DNA of 64,000 nucleotides from Parabacteroides sp. An277 (GCF_002159645.1 NZ_NFJB01000004.1:84566-148565); one strand, 5' to 3'. Shown: positions 1-10,133, numbered from the stretch's first letter. Notes: generated from the letters alone by a model not told the origin. Made by a program: numbers and translations.

Positions 1-520
1 TTGGTACGCTTTGCTCGGCACATTGGTGCTGGCTGCCGGTGTGGTAATCCACTTCGTGTATGCTACTATCTTGACGTTGCAGAACCGTAAGGCTCGCGGA
101 AACGACCGCTATGCAACAAGTGCTCGCCCCAAAGGTGTAGAATGGGCTTCACAGAACATGTTCGTTCTGGGTGTAATCGTCATTTTAGGATTGATTCTCC
201 ATTTGAGCCATTTCTGGGCGGAAATGATGTTTGCTGAATTAGCCGGAATTCACGGAGATATTGCTCCGACAGACGGCGCAACGTTTATCAACTTCTATTT
301 CCAGGGCAATATCGTAAATACGGTATTGTATCTCATCTGGTTTACCGCTTTGTGGTTCCACTTGACGCATGGTTTCTGGTCGGCTATCCAAACACTGGGT
401 TGGAACAACAACATCTGGTTGAGCCGCTGGGAATGCATCTCTAAATGGGTAGCAACCATCATCTGCGGTTTGTTCGCTATCATTACAATTATCTTTTATG
501 TAAATGGTGTAGGAGCATAA
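1..520 (+). CDS. frdC: Succinate dehydrogenase/fumarate reductase cytochrome b subunit (5' end outside window)
   Basis: Membrane anchor of a three-subunit succinate:quinone oxidoreductase; in anaerobic Bacteroidales this enzyme usually works as menaquinol:fumarate reductase (family knowledge). The frame is open to the left edge (codon at base 2), so the start is missing and about 172 residues are visible. Four hydrophobic segments are seen, with candidate haem-ligand histidines in VVIHF, LILHLSHFW and WFHLTHGFW. It lies 21 bp before the flavoprotein gene and is the first visible gene of a frdCAB operon. The in-frame TTG at base 11 is internal and not a real start. Confidence 0.93.
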   Translation, partial: WYALLGTLVLAAGVVIHFVYATILTLQNRKARGNDRYATSARPKGVEWASQNMFVLGVIVILGLILHLSHFWAEMMFAELAGIHGDIAPTDGATFINFYFQGNIVNTVLYLIWFTALWFHLTHGFWSAIQTLGWNNNIWLSRWECISKWVATIICGLFAIITIIFYVNGVGA

Positions 521-541
521 AACTTAAAAACTAAAAAGAAT

Positions 542-2485
542 ATGGCAGAAATTAATTCTAAAATACCTCAAGGCCCGTTGGCTGAGAAGTGGACAAATTA
601 TAAAGCTCATCAGAAATTGGTGAACCCTGCTAACAAGCGTCGTTTGGATATCATCGTTGTAGGTACTGGCTTGGCTGGTGCTTCTGCGGCTGCATCGTTA
701 GCAGAGATGGGATTTAACGTATTGAACTTCTGTATACAGGATTCTCCTCGTCGTGCTCACTCTATCGCTGCTCAGGGAGGTATCAATGCAGCTAAGAACT
801 ATCAGAACGATGGTGACTCTGTATACCGTTTGTTCTATGATACCATCAAAGGTGGAGACTATCGTGCTCGCGAAGCAAACGTATATCGTTTGGCAGAGGT
901 TTCTAATAACATCATCGATCAATGTGTAGCACAGGGTGTTCCTTTCGCTCGCGAATATGGTGGATTATTAGATAACCGTTCATTCGGTGGTGCACAAGTA
1001 TCCCGTACGTTCTATGCCCGTGGCCAGACCGGTCAGCAATTGCTTTTAGGTGCTTACTCTGCATTGAGCCGTCAAATTGGCAAGGGCAAAGTAAAAATGT
1101 ATACACGTCACGAAATGTTGGACGTTGTTTTGGTAGACGGTCGTGCTCGTGGTATCATCACGCGTAATCTAATCACCGGTAAGATTGAACGCTATGCCGC
1201 TCATGCTGTAGTAGTCGCAACAGGTGGTTATGTAAATACCTTCTTCTTGTCAACCAATGCTATGGCATCTAATGGTTCTGCGGCTTGGCAATGCTACAAG
1301 AAGGGCGCTTACTTTGCTAATCCTTGTATGGTGCAGATTCACCCGACTTGTATTCCGGTGAAGGGCGACTTCCAGTCCAAACTGACGTTGATGTCTGAGT
1401 CTTTACGAAACGATGGACGTATCTGGGTTCCCAAGAAACTGGAAGATGCAAAGGCATTGCAGGCAGGTACAAAGAAAGGAAAAGATATTCCGGAAGAAGA
1501 CCGCGACTATTATTTGGAACGTCGTTATCCAGCATTCGGTAACTTAGTTCCGCGTGACGTAGCTTCACGTGCTGCTAAAGAACGTTGCGATGCAGGTTAT
1601 GGTGTAAACAATACAGGCCGTGCCGTATTCCTCGACTTTTCGGAGGCGATTGGTCGTCTGGGTAAGGAAGTAGTTAAGCAGAAATACGGTAACTTGTTCG
1701 ATATGTACGAAGAAATTACTGATGATAATCCATACGAAACTCCGATGATGATCTATCCGGCATTGCACTATTCGATGGGTGGTCTGTGGGTTGACTATGA
1801 ATTGATGACGTCTATACCTGGTTTGTTTGCCATTGGAGAAGCGAACTTCTCTGACCATGGTGCTAACCGTCTGGGTGCTTCTGCCTTGATGCAAGGGTTG
1901 GCTGATGGTTACTTCGTATTACCTTATACGATTCAAAACTATTTGTCAGATCAGATTCAGGTTCCGCGTTTCAGCACAGATTTGCCAGAGTTTGTTGAAG
2001 CAGAAAAGAAGATTAAGGATCGTATCAACAAGCTGATGAACATCAAGGGTAAGGAAACCGTTGACTCTATCCACAAACGCTTAGGACATATCATGTGGGA
2101 ACATATCGGTATGGCTCGCGATGAACAAGGGTTGAAAGAGGCTATCCAAATGTTGAAAGACTTGAAGAAGGAATTCTGGAGCAATGTCTTCATTCCAGGT
2201 TCGGGCGAAGACCAGAACACGGAGCTTGAAAAGGCCTTGCGTGTGGCTGACTTCCTTGAAATCGGTGAATTGATGGCTCGCGATGCCTTGAACCGTGCTG
2301 AATCTTGTGGTGGTCACTTCCGCGTAGAGCATCAAACGGAAGAGGGCGAAGCTCTCCGCCACGACGACAAGTTCATGTACGTAGCTTGCTGGGAATACCA
2401 AGGCGAAGACAAAGACCCGGTTATGTTGAAGGAAGATTTGAACTATCAGTTCGTCACTCCGCAAACACGTAATTACAAGAAGTAA
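542..2485 (+). CDS. frdA: Fumarate reductase/succinate dehydrogenase flavoprotein subunit
   Basis: Catalytic FAD subunit that interconverts fumarate and succinate on the cytoplasmic face of the membrane. The 647 residues have the usual family length. A dinucleotide-binding motif [11 protein letters not shown] lies near residue 41. His73 in [10 protein letters not shown] matches the histidine that carries covalent FAD in this family. The substrate-site motif MVQIHPT and the C-terminal [21 protein letters not shown] are intact. It sits between frdC and frdB with short gaps, so the three genes are one transcription unit. It is central to anaerobic respiration and succinate production. Confidence 0.97.
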   Translation: MAEINSKIPQGPLAEKWTNYKAHQKLVNPANKRRLDIIVVGTGLAGASAAASLAEMGFNVLNFCIQDSPRRAHSIAAQGGINAAKNYQNDGDSVYRLFYDTIKGGDYRAREANVYRLAEVSNNIIDQCVAQGVPFAREYGGLLDNRSFGGAQVSRTFYARGQTGQQLLLGAYSALSRQIGKGKVKMYTRHEMLDVVLVDGRARGIITRNLITGKIERYAAHAVVVATGGYVNTFFLSTNAMASNGSAAWQCYKKGAYFANPCMVQIHPTCIPVKGDFQSKLTLMSESLRNDGRIWVPKKLEDAKALQAGTKKGKDIPEEDRDYYLERRYPAFGNLVPRDVASRAAKERCDAGYGVNNTGRAVFLDFSEAIGRLGKEVVKQKYGNLFDMYEEITDDNPYETPMMIYPALHYSMGGLWVDYELMTSIPGLFAIGEANFSDHGANRLGASALMQGLADGYFVLPYTIQNYLSDQIQVPRFSTDLPEFVEAEKKIKDRINKLMNIKGKETVDSIHKRLGHIMWEHIGMARDEQGLKEAIQMLKDLKKEFWSNVFIPGSGEDQNTELEKALRVADFLEIGELMARDALNRAESCGGHFRVEHQTEEGEALRHDDKFMYVACWEYQGEDKDPVMLKEDLNYQFVTPQTRNYKK

Positions 2486-2513
2486 TAACATCAATTTCAA
2501 AACGTAGAAAAAT

Positions 2514-3266
2514 ATGGATAAAGATATAAAAGTCACCCTAAAGGTTTGGCGTCAGAGAGGTCCGAAAGAAAAAGGACAATTTGAGACTTACCCGATGGAA
2601 ATCCACCAAAGTGTTTCTTTCCTCGAAATGTTGGATATCTTGAATGAGCGTTTGGTGAAAGAAGGCAAAGAGCCCATCGTATTCGACCACGATTGCCGCG
2701 AAGGTATCTGCGGTATGTGCTCATTGTATGTGAATGGCCATCCACACGGACCGGCAACTGGTGCTACTACTTGCCAGCTCTATATGCGCCGTTTCCACGA
2801 TGGCGAAACAATTACGATTGAACCATGGCGTTCGGCCGGTTTCCCGGTTATCCGCGACTTGATGGTCGATCGTTCGGCTTACGATAAGATTATGCAGGCC
2901 GGTGGTTTCGTATCGGTGAATACAGGTGGAGTTCCTGATGCCAATGCGATTCCCATCCCTAAGAAGGATGCCGACTTAGCTATGGATGCGGCCGCTTGTA
3001 TCGGATGTGGTGCTTGTGCTGCTGCTTGTAAGAACGGCTCAGCTATGTTGTTTGTCTCTGCGAAAGTTAGCCAATTGGCATTGCTTCCGCAAGGTCGCGT
3101 AGAAGCTGCCCGTCGCGCGAAAGCTATGGTTGCCAAGATGGACGAACTGGGCTTCGGAAACTGTACAAACACTCGCGCTTGTGAGATGGAATGCCCGAAG
3201 AACATATCGGTTAGCAATATTGCACGTTTGAACCGTGAGTTCCTGAAAGCTAAGCTAAAAGACTAA
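2514..3266 (+). CDS. frdB: Fumarate reductase/succinate dehydrogenase iron-sulfur subunit
   Basis: Electron-transfer subunit linking the flavoprotein to the membrane anchor. The 250-residue protein shows a plant-type [2Fe-2S] motif, CREGICGMC followed by a fourth Cys at GATTC. It then has two C-terminal ferredoxin-like Cys clusters, [11 protein letters not shown] and [12 protein letters not shown], for the [4Fe-4S] and [3Fe-4S] centres. It starts 28 bp after frdA and is last in the operon; a hairpin followed by a T-run lies just downstream. Confidence 0.97.
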   Translation: MDKDIKVTLKVWRQRGPKEKGQFETYPMEIHQSVSFLEMLDILNERLVKEGKEPIVFDHDCREGICGMCSLYVNGHPHGPATGATTCQLYMRRFHDGETITIEPWRSAGFPVIRDLMVDRSAYDKIMQAGGFVSVNTGGVPDANAIPIPKKDADLAMDAAACIGCGACAAACKNGSAMLFVSAKVSQLALLPQGRVEAARRAKAMVAKMDELGFGNCTNTRACEMECPKNISVSNIARLNREFLKAKLKD

Positions 3267-3291
3267 TCACATAAGATTACTGATAAGCGAA

Positions 3292-3328
3292 AGCCTTGCC
3301 TGCGTTATGCAGACGAGGCTTTTTTATT
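3292..3328 (+). terminator. Rho-independent terminator of frdCAB
   Basis: AGCCTTGCCTGC pairs with GCAGACGAGGCT (two G-U pairs) around a GTTAT loop and is followed by TTTTTTATTTT. It begins 26 bp after the frdB stop codon. Confidence 0.85.
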
Positions 3329-3347
3329 TTATATACCTGATAATCAA

Positions 3348-3489
3348 GCCAACGATCGTTGGCAACATTCCCAAGCCCTTGGACGACCCGCCAACGATCG
3401 TTGACAACATTCCCAAGCCCTCGGACAACCTGCCAACGATCGTTGGCAACATTCCCAGGTCCTCGGACAACCTACCAACGATCGTTGGC
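3348..3489. repeat. Phased palindrome array A (42-bp unit, 3.4 copies)
   Basis: Three 42-bp repeats plus a terminal half unit. Each begins with the palindrome GCCAACGATCGTTGGC (starts at 3348, 3390, 3432, 3474). Midway in each unit is a second, weaker palindrome, CCAAGCCCTTGG in the first copy, centred exactly 21 bp after the first. Palindrome centres therefore recur every 21 bp (3355.5, 3376.5, 3397.5 and so on). It lies between the frd terminator and the next gene. A 61-codon frame runs through it but is only a by-product of the 42-bp (14-codon) period. Confidence 0.9.
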
Positions 3490-3578
3490 TAAACAAAAAA
3501 TAATCCACGCATTTTGCCTCTCTTTCTCAAAACTTTTTTTACATTTGCAAAACTATATAGAAACGATAAAGAAAGACA

Positions 3579-4073
3579 ATGAAAAAGATTATTGGATTAT
3601 TACTTTTAGCAGTTGCTTTTGCTTCGTGCGAAGGACCGATGGGACCGGAAGGGCCAATGGGTCCAGAAGGACCACAGGGACCGGCAGGTAGTAGTGGAGA
3701 TGGTGTGATAGAAGGTTGGCGATATGCTACTTTTTCGGTAAACAGCAACGATTGGCAGGAAATTGCCAACGTAGATGGAAATCCTTGCTATATGTGCGAG
3801 TTCGAGTGGGATGACATCACAGATTATGTTTACAATGAAGGATTGGCTATTGGAAGTATCTATACGACAGTAGGTGAAGTGGAAACCTTATCGCCCCTGC
3901 CTTACGTATTACACCGGCAAGGAACAGATGATGCGGGCAACCCGATTTATTGGACAGAGACTTATACATTCGACTATAATCCTGGATACGTTGCCTTTTA
4001 TGTAACTTACAGTGATTTCTTTATGGATCAGCGACCGGGTAACATTGATTTTCGCGTATCCATTCTTTGGTAA
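3579..4073 (+). CDS. Lipoprotein with short collagen-like Gly-X-Y stretch
   Basis: A 164-residue exported lipoprotein of unknown function. The N-terminus is a lipoprotein signal with lipobox AFASC and lipidated Cys17. It is followed at once by about seven Gly-X-Y triplets (GPMGPEGPMGPEGPQGPAG), a collagen-like stalk, and then by about 120 residues rich in Tyr and Trp, probably a beta domain. Similar lipoproteins with collagen-like linkers occur in Bacteroidales, but I recognise no function. The following serine acetyltransferase gene starts 11 bp after its stop, so the two may be co-transcribed. Confidence 0.85.
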   Translation: MKKIIGLLLLAVAFASCEGPMGPEGPMGPEGPQGPAGSSGDGVIEGWRYATFSVNSNDWQEIANVDGNPCYMCEFEWDDITDYVYNEGLAIGSIYTTVGEVETLSPLPYVLHRQGTDDAGNPIYWTETYTFDYNPGYVAFYVTYSDFFMDQRPGNIDFRVSILW

Positions 4074-4084
4074 AACCAGCACAA

Positions 4085-4990
4085 ATGGAAGCAAACATTT
4101 TGAGGCAGACGGTCGAGAAGCTGTCGGATGAAGCGTCATACGGACGGTTGTTTCACAGCAGCCGCGACGAAGAAGCACTTCCTTCTGGTAAGAACTTGAA
4201 GCAAATCATCCATCTTTGTCGTGCGATTCTTTTCCCAGGATATTATGGGTCTGCACGTATCAACAAACAGACCATAAAGTTTCATACCGGTGTATTGATT
4301 GAAACACTCCATTCGCTTCTCGTCCAAGAGATCCATGCCGGAATTTGTTTTGCCGACAACGATTGTCTGGCCTGCTCGGAAAAAGAACGGAACGAACAAG
4401 CCGTACGACTCTCTGAGCAATTCGTCGCCTCATTGCCTGAGCTACGGCATATGCTTTCCACAGACGCAGAAGCGACTTATAATGGAGACCCTGCCGCTCG
4501 CGACTTAGGTGAGGTTATCTTTTGCTATCCCGGGTTCCGAGCCATCTGTAACTATCGGATAGCTCATCAACTTTTTCTGGAAGGCGTGCCTTACATTCCA
4601 CGAATCATTACGGAATTAGCCCATTCCGAAACAGGCATCGATATCCATCCCGGAGCCTGTATCGGACATCACTTTTCGATAGACCACGGAACCGGTACCG
4701 TCATCGGTGAGACCAGTATCTTAGGAAATTACGTCCGTATATTCCAAGGCGTCAGTTTAGCAGGAGAAAAATTCCCGCCTGACGAGAATGGAAACGCCAT
4801 CCGGGGTATCGCACGGCATCCAGTTGTAGGTAATCATGTGACAATCTATTCAAATGCGACCTTGCTCGGCCATATCCATATCGGAGACGGCGCAACCATC
4901 TATGGAAACGTCTGGCTGACACACGACGTAGCAGCAGGCGAATCTATCGGCCAACCACAAAGCACAAAACAAAAATACAACACGAAATAA
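4085..4990 (+). CDS. cysE: Serine O-acetyltransferase
   Basis: Makes O-acetylserine from serine and acetyl-CoA, the first step of cysteine synthesis. The C-terminal half carries the left-handed beta-helix hexapeptide repeats and the SAT signature (HPGACIGHHFSIDHGTGTVIGE, then ILGNYVRIFQGVSLAGEK), with catalytic Asp and His in DHGTG. I chose the ATG at 4085 (301 aa, MEANILRQTVEKL); a TTG six codons upstream at 4067 would overlap the previous stop. The N-terminal helical domain is about 150 residues, typical of the longer Bacteroidales enzyme. Confidence 0.92.
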   Translation: MEANILRQTVEKLSDEASYGRLFHSSRDEEALPSGKNLKQIIHLCRAILFPGYYGSARINKQTIKFHTGVLIETLHSLLVQEIHAGICFADNDCLACSEKERNEQAVRLSEQFVASLPELRHMLSTDAEATYNGDPAARDLGEVIFCYPGFRAICNYRIAHQLFLEGVPYIPRIITELAHSETGIDIHPGACIGHHFSIDHGTGTVIGETSILGNYVRIFQGVSLAGEKFPPDENGNAIRGIARHPVVGNHVTIYSNATLLGHIHIGDGATIYGNVWLTHDVAAGESIGQPQSTKQKYNTK

Positions 4991-5014
4991 CATCAAAATA
5001 GTATCAATATCACA

Positions 5015-6436
5015 ATGGGAGAGACATTCGAAATGGTGGCTAAAACCCTATACGGGTTGGAAGAAGTCCTGGCAGGCGAACTGACCGCCTTGGGCGCAAA
5101 CGACATCCAAATAGGCCGCCGCATGGTTTCCTTTACAGGCAACAAAGAGTTACTGTATCGAGCAAATTTCTGCTGCCGTACTGCCCTGCGCATCCTCATG
5201 CCGGTCTATCACTTTAAGGCGAAAGATGCCGATACAGTCTACACGGAAGTCAAAAAAGTGGAATGGGAAAAATACTTGACACTCGACAAGACTTTTGCCA
5301 TCGACTCAGTCATTTACTCGGAAGACTTCAACCACTCGAAGTTCGTAGCCTACCGTACCAAGGATGCTATCGCGGATTACTTCTTCGAAAAATACCAGAA
5401 ACGTCCATCTGTACGGGTAAACAATCCGGACTTATACATCAACATCCATATCTCACACAATGACTGCACGCTTTCCATAGACAGCTCTGGTGAAAGTCTC
5501 CATAAGCGAGGTTATCGTGTAGGGCAGGCGGAAGCGCCCCTCAACGAGGTACTAGCTGCCGGTATGATTCTGATGACCGGTTGGAAAGGCGAATCCAATT
5601 TCATAGATCCGATGTGCGGTTCCGGTACTTTGCTTATCGAAGCCGCCATGATTGCCTTGAATATCGCTCCTGGTATTCACCGCAAGGAATTTGCTTTTCA
5701 AAAGTGGGTGGATTACGACGAAGAGCTGTTCGACCACATTTACAACGACGATAGCCAAGAACGGGAGTTCACATTCAAATGCTATGGTTCGGATATCTCG
5801 CAACAAGCCATCGATATCGCTACCGAAAATGTACGCAGTGCCGGACTCCGAAAGTACATCGAACTGGAAACAAAACCGTTCCAACAATACACGGAAGCAC
5901 CGCAGCCGGGCATCCTCATCACCAACCCTCCTTACGGAGAACGCATCTCCAGCCGCGATTTGTTAGGATTATACAGCATGATTGGAGAACGATTGAAACA
6001 CGTTTTCATGGGATACAACGCTTGGATTCTGAGCTATAAGGAGGAATGTTTCGATAAGATTGGTCTCCATCCCTCGGAGTGTATCAAGCTGATGAACGGT
6101 TCGTTGGAATGCGAATACCGGCAATACGAGATGTTCGAAGGCAAGAAGAAAGAATTTAAAAAGAAGGAAGAATTAAAAAACAAGCAAGAAGAAACCCGCA
6201 CGCCCCGGAAGGAAAACGGACAACGTCCGGCAGGACCACGTATCAAGAAGGTAGACAAACCCGAACGACGCTTCGCGGCTGCCCATCGCAACGACGAAGA
6301 TTGGAACGGTGGACGCTCGTTTGAGAAAGGCCCTGCCAAGATGCGTTATCGGGAAAACAACGACCGCAAGCGTTTCGACCGGCGCTCTTCTTCGTTTGAT
6401 AATAAGAAAAAGAAAGGACGTTTCTATGAAGATTAA
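5015..6436 (+). CDS. rlmL: THUMP-domain class I methyltransferase, RlmL-like (23S rRNA guanine-N2)
   Basis: Probable 23S rRNA m2G methyltransferase of the RlmL/YcbY N-terminal half type. The N-terminus holds a ferredoxin-like and THUMP RNA-binding region (about residues 1-165). The SAM fold follows, with DPMCGSGTLLIEAA and the catalytic NPPYGER motif for N-methylation of guanine. The last 100 residues are a very basic, low-complexity tail (Lys/Arg/Glu rich) likely to bind RNA. At 473 aa it lacks the RlmK half found in E. coli. The 3' end overlaps the next start by 11 bp. Confidence 0.88.
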   Translation: MGETFEMVAKTLYGLEEVLAGELTALGANDIQIGRRMVSFTGNKELLYRANFCCRTALRILMPVYHFKAKDADTVYTEVKKVEWEKYLTLDKTFAIDSVIYSEDFNHSKFVAYRTKDAIADYFFEKYQKRPSVRVNNPDLYINIHISHNDCTLSIDSSGESLHKRGYRVGQAEAPLNEVLAAGMILMTGWKGESNFIDPMCGSGTLLIEAAMIALNIAPGIHRKEFAFQKWVDYDEELFDHIYNDDSQEREFTFKCYGSDISQQAIDIATENVRSAGLRKYIELETKPFQQYTEAPQPGILITNPPYGERISSRDLLGLYSMIGERLKHVFMGYNAWILSYKEECFDKIGLHPSECIKLMNGSLECEYRQYEMFEGKKKEFKKKEELKNKQEETRTPRKENGQRPAGPRIKKVDKPERRFAAAHRNDEDWNGGRSFEKGPAKMRYRENNDRKRFDRRSSSFDNKKKKGRFYED

Positions 6437-8630
6437 GCATGTTTTAGCCAGTTTATTCTTATTGTTTCCGCTAAGTTTGATGGCACAAGAGAAAGAGTTG
6501 ACGCTGCAGGATTTGATTCCGGGTGGCAAAAACTACGCGAAATTCCAGCCCGAGAACCAATCAATTATCTGGGTGGGCGACGATATGTACCTCACGCAAG
6601 AGGGGAAAGATTCCTACCGGGGTGCGAAGCCGGGACAATATCCTGAGATTCGCGTCAGCCGCACAAAACTGAACGAGGCTCTGCTGAAAGCCGGGTTGGA
6701 CACGGTTTCCCGCCTGCCGCATTTCACGGTCCCGTACCGAGGCGAGTCCATCGTAGCCTTCACCAGCCGCAATCACCGTATACATTATAATATAGATACG
6801 CGCGAGGTGGTGGGCGATTATGCCCTGCCTAAAAAGGGAACGAACCTGGATTTCTGTCCCGCGAACCGCTACACAGCCTTTACCGAGGGGCAGAACCTGA
6901 AGGTCATCTCGCCGGAAGGAAAGACAATTGACGTCACGAACGAAACTGCACCGGGTATCGTATGTGGGACGTCGGTACACCAGAATGAGTTCGGTATCTA
7001 TAAAGGAACATTCTGGTCACCTAATGGAACAGCACTCGCCTTCTACCGGATGGATGAGAGCATGGTAACGGATTATCCTTTCGTGAATATCGACAAGCGT
7101 GTAGCGACTGCCGAGCCTCATAAATATCCGATGGCAGGAATGAAGAGCCACCACGTAACAGTAGGTATCTATAACTTACAATCCGGCAAAACAGTATGGC
7201 TCAAGACCGGAACACCGAAAGAGAAGTTCCTCACGAACATTGCATGGTCTCCGGATGAGCAGCATATCTACATCGCTGAAGTAAACCGCGAGCAGAACGA
7301 AATGAATCTCGTCTCCTACTCAGCCATCACAGGCAAAAAAGAGAAAGTGTTCTTCACAGAGAAAGATGATAAATATGTGGAACCGCAACACCCTGCACTG
7401 TTCGTCCCTGGCAAACCTGACCAGTTTATCTGGCAAAGTGAACGGGACGGCTTCAATCACCTCTATTTATATAACACAAACGGTGAGCTCTTGAAGCAGT
7501 TAACTCAAGGTGAATGGGTAGTTCTCTCCGTAGAAGGTTTCGACGAAAAAGGTGAGCATCTTTTCTTCACTGGCACGAAACCACATCCGCTTAGCTCCTA
7601 CAGCTATGGAACTCCGCTTTGCATCACGAACTGGAAGCTGAACCTCAAGAAGGGAGACGCTCAGTGTCTGAACCACGAAGCCGTCATAGGGAGCGGCGTA
7701 CACTACGCTTCAGTCTCGCCTTCAGGACGGTACATCATTGATAACTATTCCTCATGGGACATTCCCCGCAAGATTGTCCTGACCGACACCAAGAAGAATA
7801 AAGAGCTGACCACACTCCTCGTGGCAGAGAATCCCTACAAGGATTACGATATGCCGGAGGTAGAACGAGGGAAAATCAAAGCCGCTGACGGCGTAACAGA
7901 CCTGAATTATTTCTTGGTAAAACCATTAAACATGGATTCCACAAAGCAATATCCTACGATCGTTTATGTCTATGGCGGCCCGCACGCCCAGTTGGTAACA
8001 GGTTCGTGGATGGGCGGCGTCAGCGGATGGGACATTTACATGGCACGGCGCGGATATGTAATTTTTACGGTAGACGGACGCGGGTCGGCCAACCGAGGTC
8101 ATGCTTTCGAAAGCGTCATACACCGGCAATTGGGCGTAAACGAGATGGCAGACCAAGTAAAAGGCGTCGAGTTCCTGAAGACGAAACCGTATGTCGACCC
8201 CGACCGCATCGGTGTGCATGGCTGGAGCTTCGGTGGATTCATGACTACCAACCTGATGTGTTCCTATCCAGACCTCTTTAAGGTGGGTGTGGCCGGAGGG
8301 CCGGTTATCGACTGGGAAGAGTACGAGATTATGTACGGCGAGCGTTACATGGACCGTCCGCAGGAGAATCCCGAAGGATATAAGAATTCCAACCTGAAGC
8401 TCAAGGCGAAAAACCTGAAGGGGCATCTGCTCTTGATACACGGGGATATCGATCCCGTCGTGGTATGGCAACACAGCCTGGGTTTCCTCAAAGCCTGTGT
8501 AGACGCAAATACCTATCCGGACTACTTCGTCTACCCGCGCCATGAGCATAACGTAATCGGACGGGACCGTCCGCACCTCCACGAGAAGATTACGCGCTAC
8601 TTTGACGACTATCTGAAAAACAGCCGTTAA
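6426..8630 (+). CDS. ptpA: Prolyl tripeptidyl/dipeptidyl peptidase, S9B (DPP IV) family
   Basis: Exported serine peptidase releasing Pro-ending di- or tripeptides. The ATG at 6426 gives 734 aa with a signal peptide ending near LSLMAQ. A beta-propeller N-terminal domain precedes an alpha/beta hydrolase domain. The triad is Ser601 (GWSFGGFM), Asp676 (HGDIDP) and His708 (RHEHNV), with the spacing I recall for Porphyromonas PtpA (603/678/710), so prolyl tripeptidyl activity is likely. The start lies inside the rlmL 3' end, which suggests translational coupling. A longer frame from 6309 is an overlap artefact. Confidence 0.9.
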   Translation: MKIKHVLASLFLLFPLSLMAQEKELTLQDLIPGGKNYAKFQPENQSIIWVGDDMYLTQEGKDSYRGAKPGQYPEIRVSRTKLNEALLKAGLDTVSRLPHFTVPYRGESIVAFTSRNHRIHYNIDTREVVGDYALPKKGTNLDFCPANRYTAFTEGQNLKVISPEGKTIDVTNETAPGIVCGTSVHQNEFGIYKGTFWSPNGTALAFYRMDESMVTDYPFVNIDKRVATAEPHKYPMAGMKSHHVTVGIYNLQSGKTVWLKTGTPKEKFLTNIAWSPDEQHIYIAEVNREQNEMNLVSYSAITGKKEKVFFTEKDDKYVEPQHPALFVPGKPDQFIWQSERDGFNHLYLYNTNGELLKQLTQGEWVVLSVEGFDEKGEHLFFTGTKPHPLSSYSYGTPLCITNWKLNLKKGDAQCLNHEAVIGSGVHYASVSPSGRYIIDNYSSWDIPRKIVLTDTKKNKELTTLLVAENPYKDYDMPEVERGKIKAADGVTDLNYFLVKPLNMDSTKQYPTIVYVYGGPHAQLVTGSWMGGVSGWDIYMARRGYVIFTVDGRGSANRGHAFESVIHRQLGVNEMADQVKGVEFLKTKPYVDPDRIGVHGWSFGGFMTTNLMCSYPDLFKVGVAGGPVIDWEEYEIMYGERYMDRPQENPEGYKNSNLKLKAKNLKGHLLLIHGDIDPVVVWQHSLGFLKACVDANTYPDYFVYPRHEHNVIGRDRPHLHEKITRYFDDYLKNSR

Positions 8631-8646
8631 AGCCCTACTCCAGAAG

Positions 8647-8678
8647 CTGCCCGAGAGGGGTTTTAATATCTCGGGCAG
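8647..8678 (+). terminator. Strong hairpin after ptpA
   Basis: CTGCCCGAGA and TCTCGGGCAG form a perfect 10-bp stem 17 bp after the stop codon. There is no T-run, so termination is unproven. The right arm also matches the repeat unit of the array that follows, so the hairpin may be part of the array. Confidence 0.5.
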
Positions 8679-8780
8679 ACCACCTCCGACATCTGCAGCA
8701 GACTACCTCTGCTATCTCGGGCAGATGTCAGTACATATCTGCGGCAGATGTCGGACCCCATCTCGAGCAGATGTCGGAAC
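8668..8780. repeat. Phased repeat array B (23-bp unit, 5 copies)
   Basis: Five diverged copies of a 23-bp unit, consensus ATCT(C/G)(G/C)(A/G)GCAGATGTCGGA, start at 8668, 8691, 8714, 8737 and 8760, exactly 23 bp apart. Copies 2 and 4 contain palindromes TCTGCAGCAGA and TCTGCGGCAGA. The array fills the gap between ptpA and purD. Confidence 0.88.
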
Positions 8781-8844
8781 ACAGTAGACGAATATCAATA
8801 AAACATTAATTAATAACGAATTACATTTAAAACATAAATTAGAT

Positions 8845-10116
8845 ATGAATATACTGCTATTAGGTTCAGGTGGACGCGAACATGCGATTGCCTGGAAGAT
8901 TGCACAGAGTCCGAAAGTGGACCATTTGTTTATCGCGCCGGGCAATGCCGGAACAGCCCAGACGGGCACGAACGTGGACATCAAGGCAGACGATTTCGAT
9001 GCCATCCGATCGTTTGTGCTGGCAAACGACGTGCAGATGGTCGTCGTAGGACCGGAAGACCCGCTGGTAAAGGGCGTGTACGACTTCTTCAAACAGGACG
9101 AGGAACTGAAGGAAATACCGGTCATCGGCCCTTCGAAAGCCGGCGCGCAACTGGAAGGAAGCAAGGACTTTGCCAAAGCCTTCATGCAGCGTCATCACAT
9201 TCCGACGGCACGCTATAAGAGCATCACGGCCGAGAACCTGGAAGAGGGATACGCCTTTTTGGAATCGCTCGCAGCACCGTATGTATTGAAAGCCGACGGA
9301 CTGGCAGCGGGGAAAGGCGTGCTCATCGTTGATTCGCTGGAAGAGGCGAAAAAGGAATTGGGCGACATGCTGGGCGGTATGTTCGGAGAAGCAAGCCGGA
9401 CGGTGGTCATCGAGGAATTCCTCGACGGCATCGAATGCTCTGTATTTGTAGTCACAGATGGGAAAGACTATAAGGTCTTGCCGGTGGCAAAAGACTATAA
9501 ACGCATCGGCGAAGGTAACACCGGGCTGAACACCGGGGGTATGGGCGCCGTATCACCTGTCTCTTTTGCCGACCACGACTTCCTGCAAAAAGTTGAGGAG
9601 CGCATCATCCGTCCGACGGTAGACGGCCTTCGCGAAGAGGAATTAGACTACAAAGGTTTTATCTTCTTCGGCCTGATTAACGTGAAAGGCGAACCGATGG
9701 TGATCGAATATAACTGCCGTATGGGCGATCCGGAGACGGAGGTTGTGATGCTTCGTATCCAGAGCGACCTGGTAGAACTGCTGGAAGGTATCGCAAAGGG
9801 CAACCTGAAGGAGCGTATTCTCCTGCAAGACCCACGCTACGCTACGACGGTTATGCTCGTCAGCGGCGGTTACCCGGAAGCCTACGAGAAGGGGAAAGTC
9901 ATCACCGGACTGGACAAAGTATCACCCGAAAACATCCTCTTCCACGCCGGGACCAAACAGGAAAACGGGGAAATACGGACGAACGGAGGTCGCGTCATCG
10001 CCGTCAGCTCCTATGGCGCCACACAAGACGAAGCCCTGGCGAAGTCGTACGCCGGAGCCCGCGCCATCCAATTCGACAAAAAGTACTTCCGTACCGACAT
10101 CGGATTTGACCTGTAA
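8845..10116 (+). CDS. purD: Phosphoribosylamine--glycine ligase
   Basis: ATP-grasp enzyme of purine synthesis that joins glycine to 5-phosphoribosylamine to give GAR. The 423 residues match the family length. Visible motifs are the N-terminal [15 protein letters not shown], the ATP-grasp [13 protein letters not shown], the [10 protein letters not shown] signature and [13 protein letters not shown]. No TAnnTTTG promoter is obvious in the AT-rich leader. It ends in a strong terminator shared with the convergent gene. Confidence 0.97.
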   Translation: MNILLLGSGGREHAIAWKIAQSPKVDHLFIAPGNAGTAQTGTNVDIKADDFDAIRSFVLANDVQMVVVGPEDPLVKGVYDFFKQDEELKEIPVIGPSKAGAQLEGSKDFAKAFMQRHHIPTARYKSITAENLEEGYAFLESLAAPYVLKADGLAAGKGVLIVDSLEEAKKELGDMLGGMFGEASRTVVIEEFLDGIECSVFVVTDGKDYKVLPVAKDYKRIGEGNTGLNTGGMGAVSPVSFADHDFLQKVEERIIRPTVDGLREEELDYKGFIFFGLINVKGEPMVIEYNCRMGDPETEVVMLRIQSDLVELLEGIAKGNLKERILLQDPRYATTVMLVSGGYPEAYEKGKVITGLDKVSPENILFHAGTKQENGEIRTNGGRVIAVSSYGATQDEALAKSYAGARAIQFDKKYFRTDIGFDL

Positions 10117-10133
10117 ACCAATATAAGCATAAG

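Noticed and set aside
3307..3492. 61-codon frame with 14-residue repeats (PTIVGNIPKPLDD-like)
   Set aside because: It exists only because the array period (42 bp) is divisible by three and starts inside the frd terminator.
8647..8780. Integron attC-like cassette sites
   Set aside because: No integrase, no cassette genes, and the period of 23 bp is far too short for attC sites.
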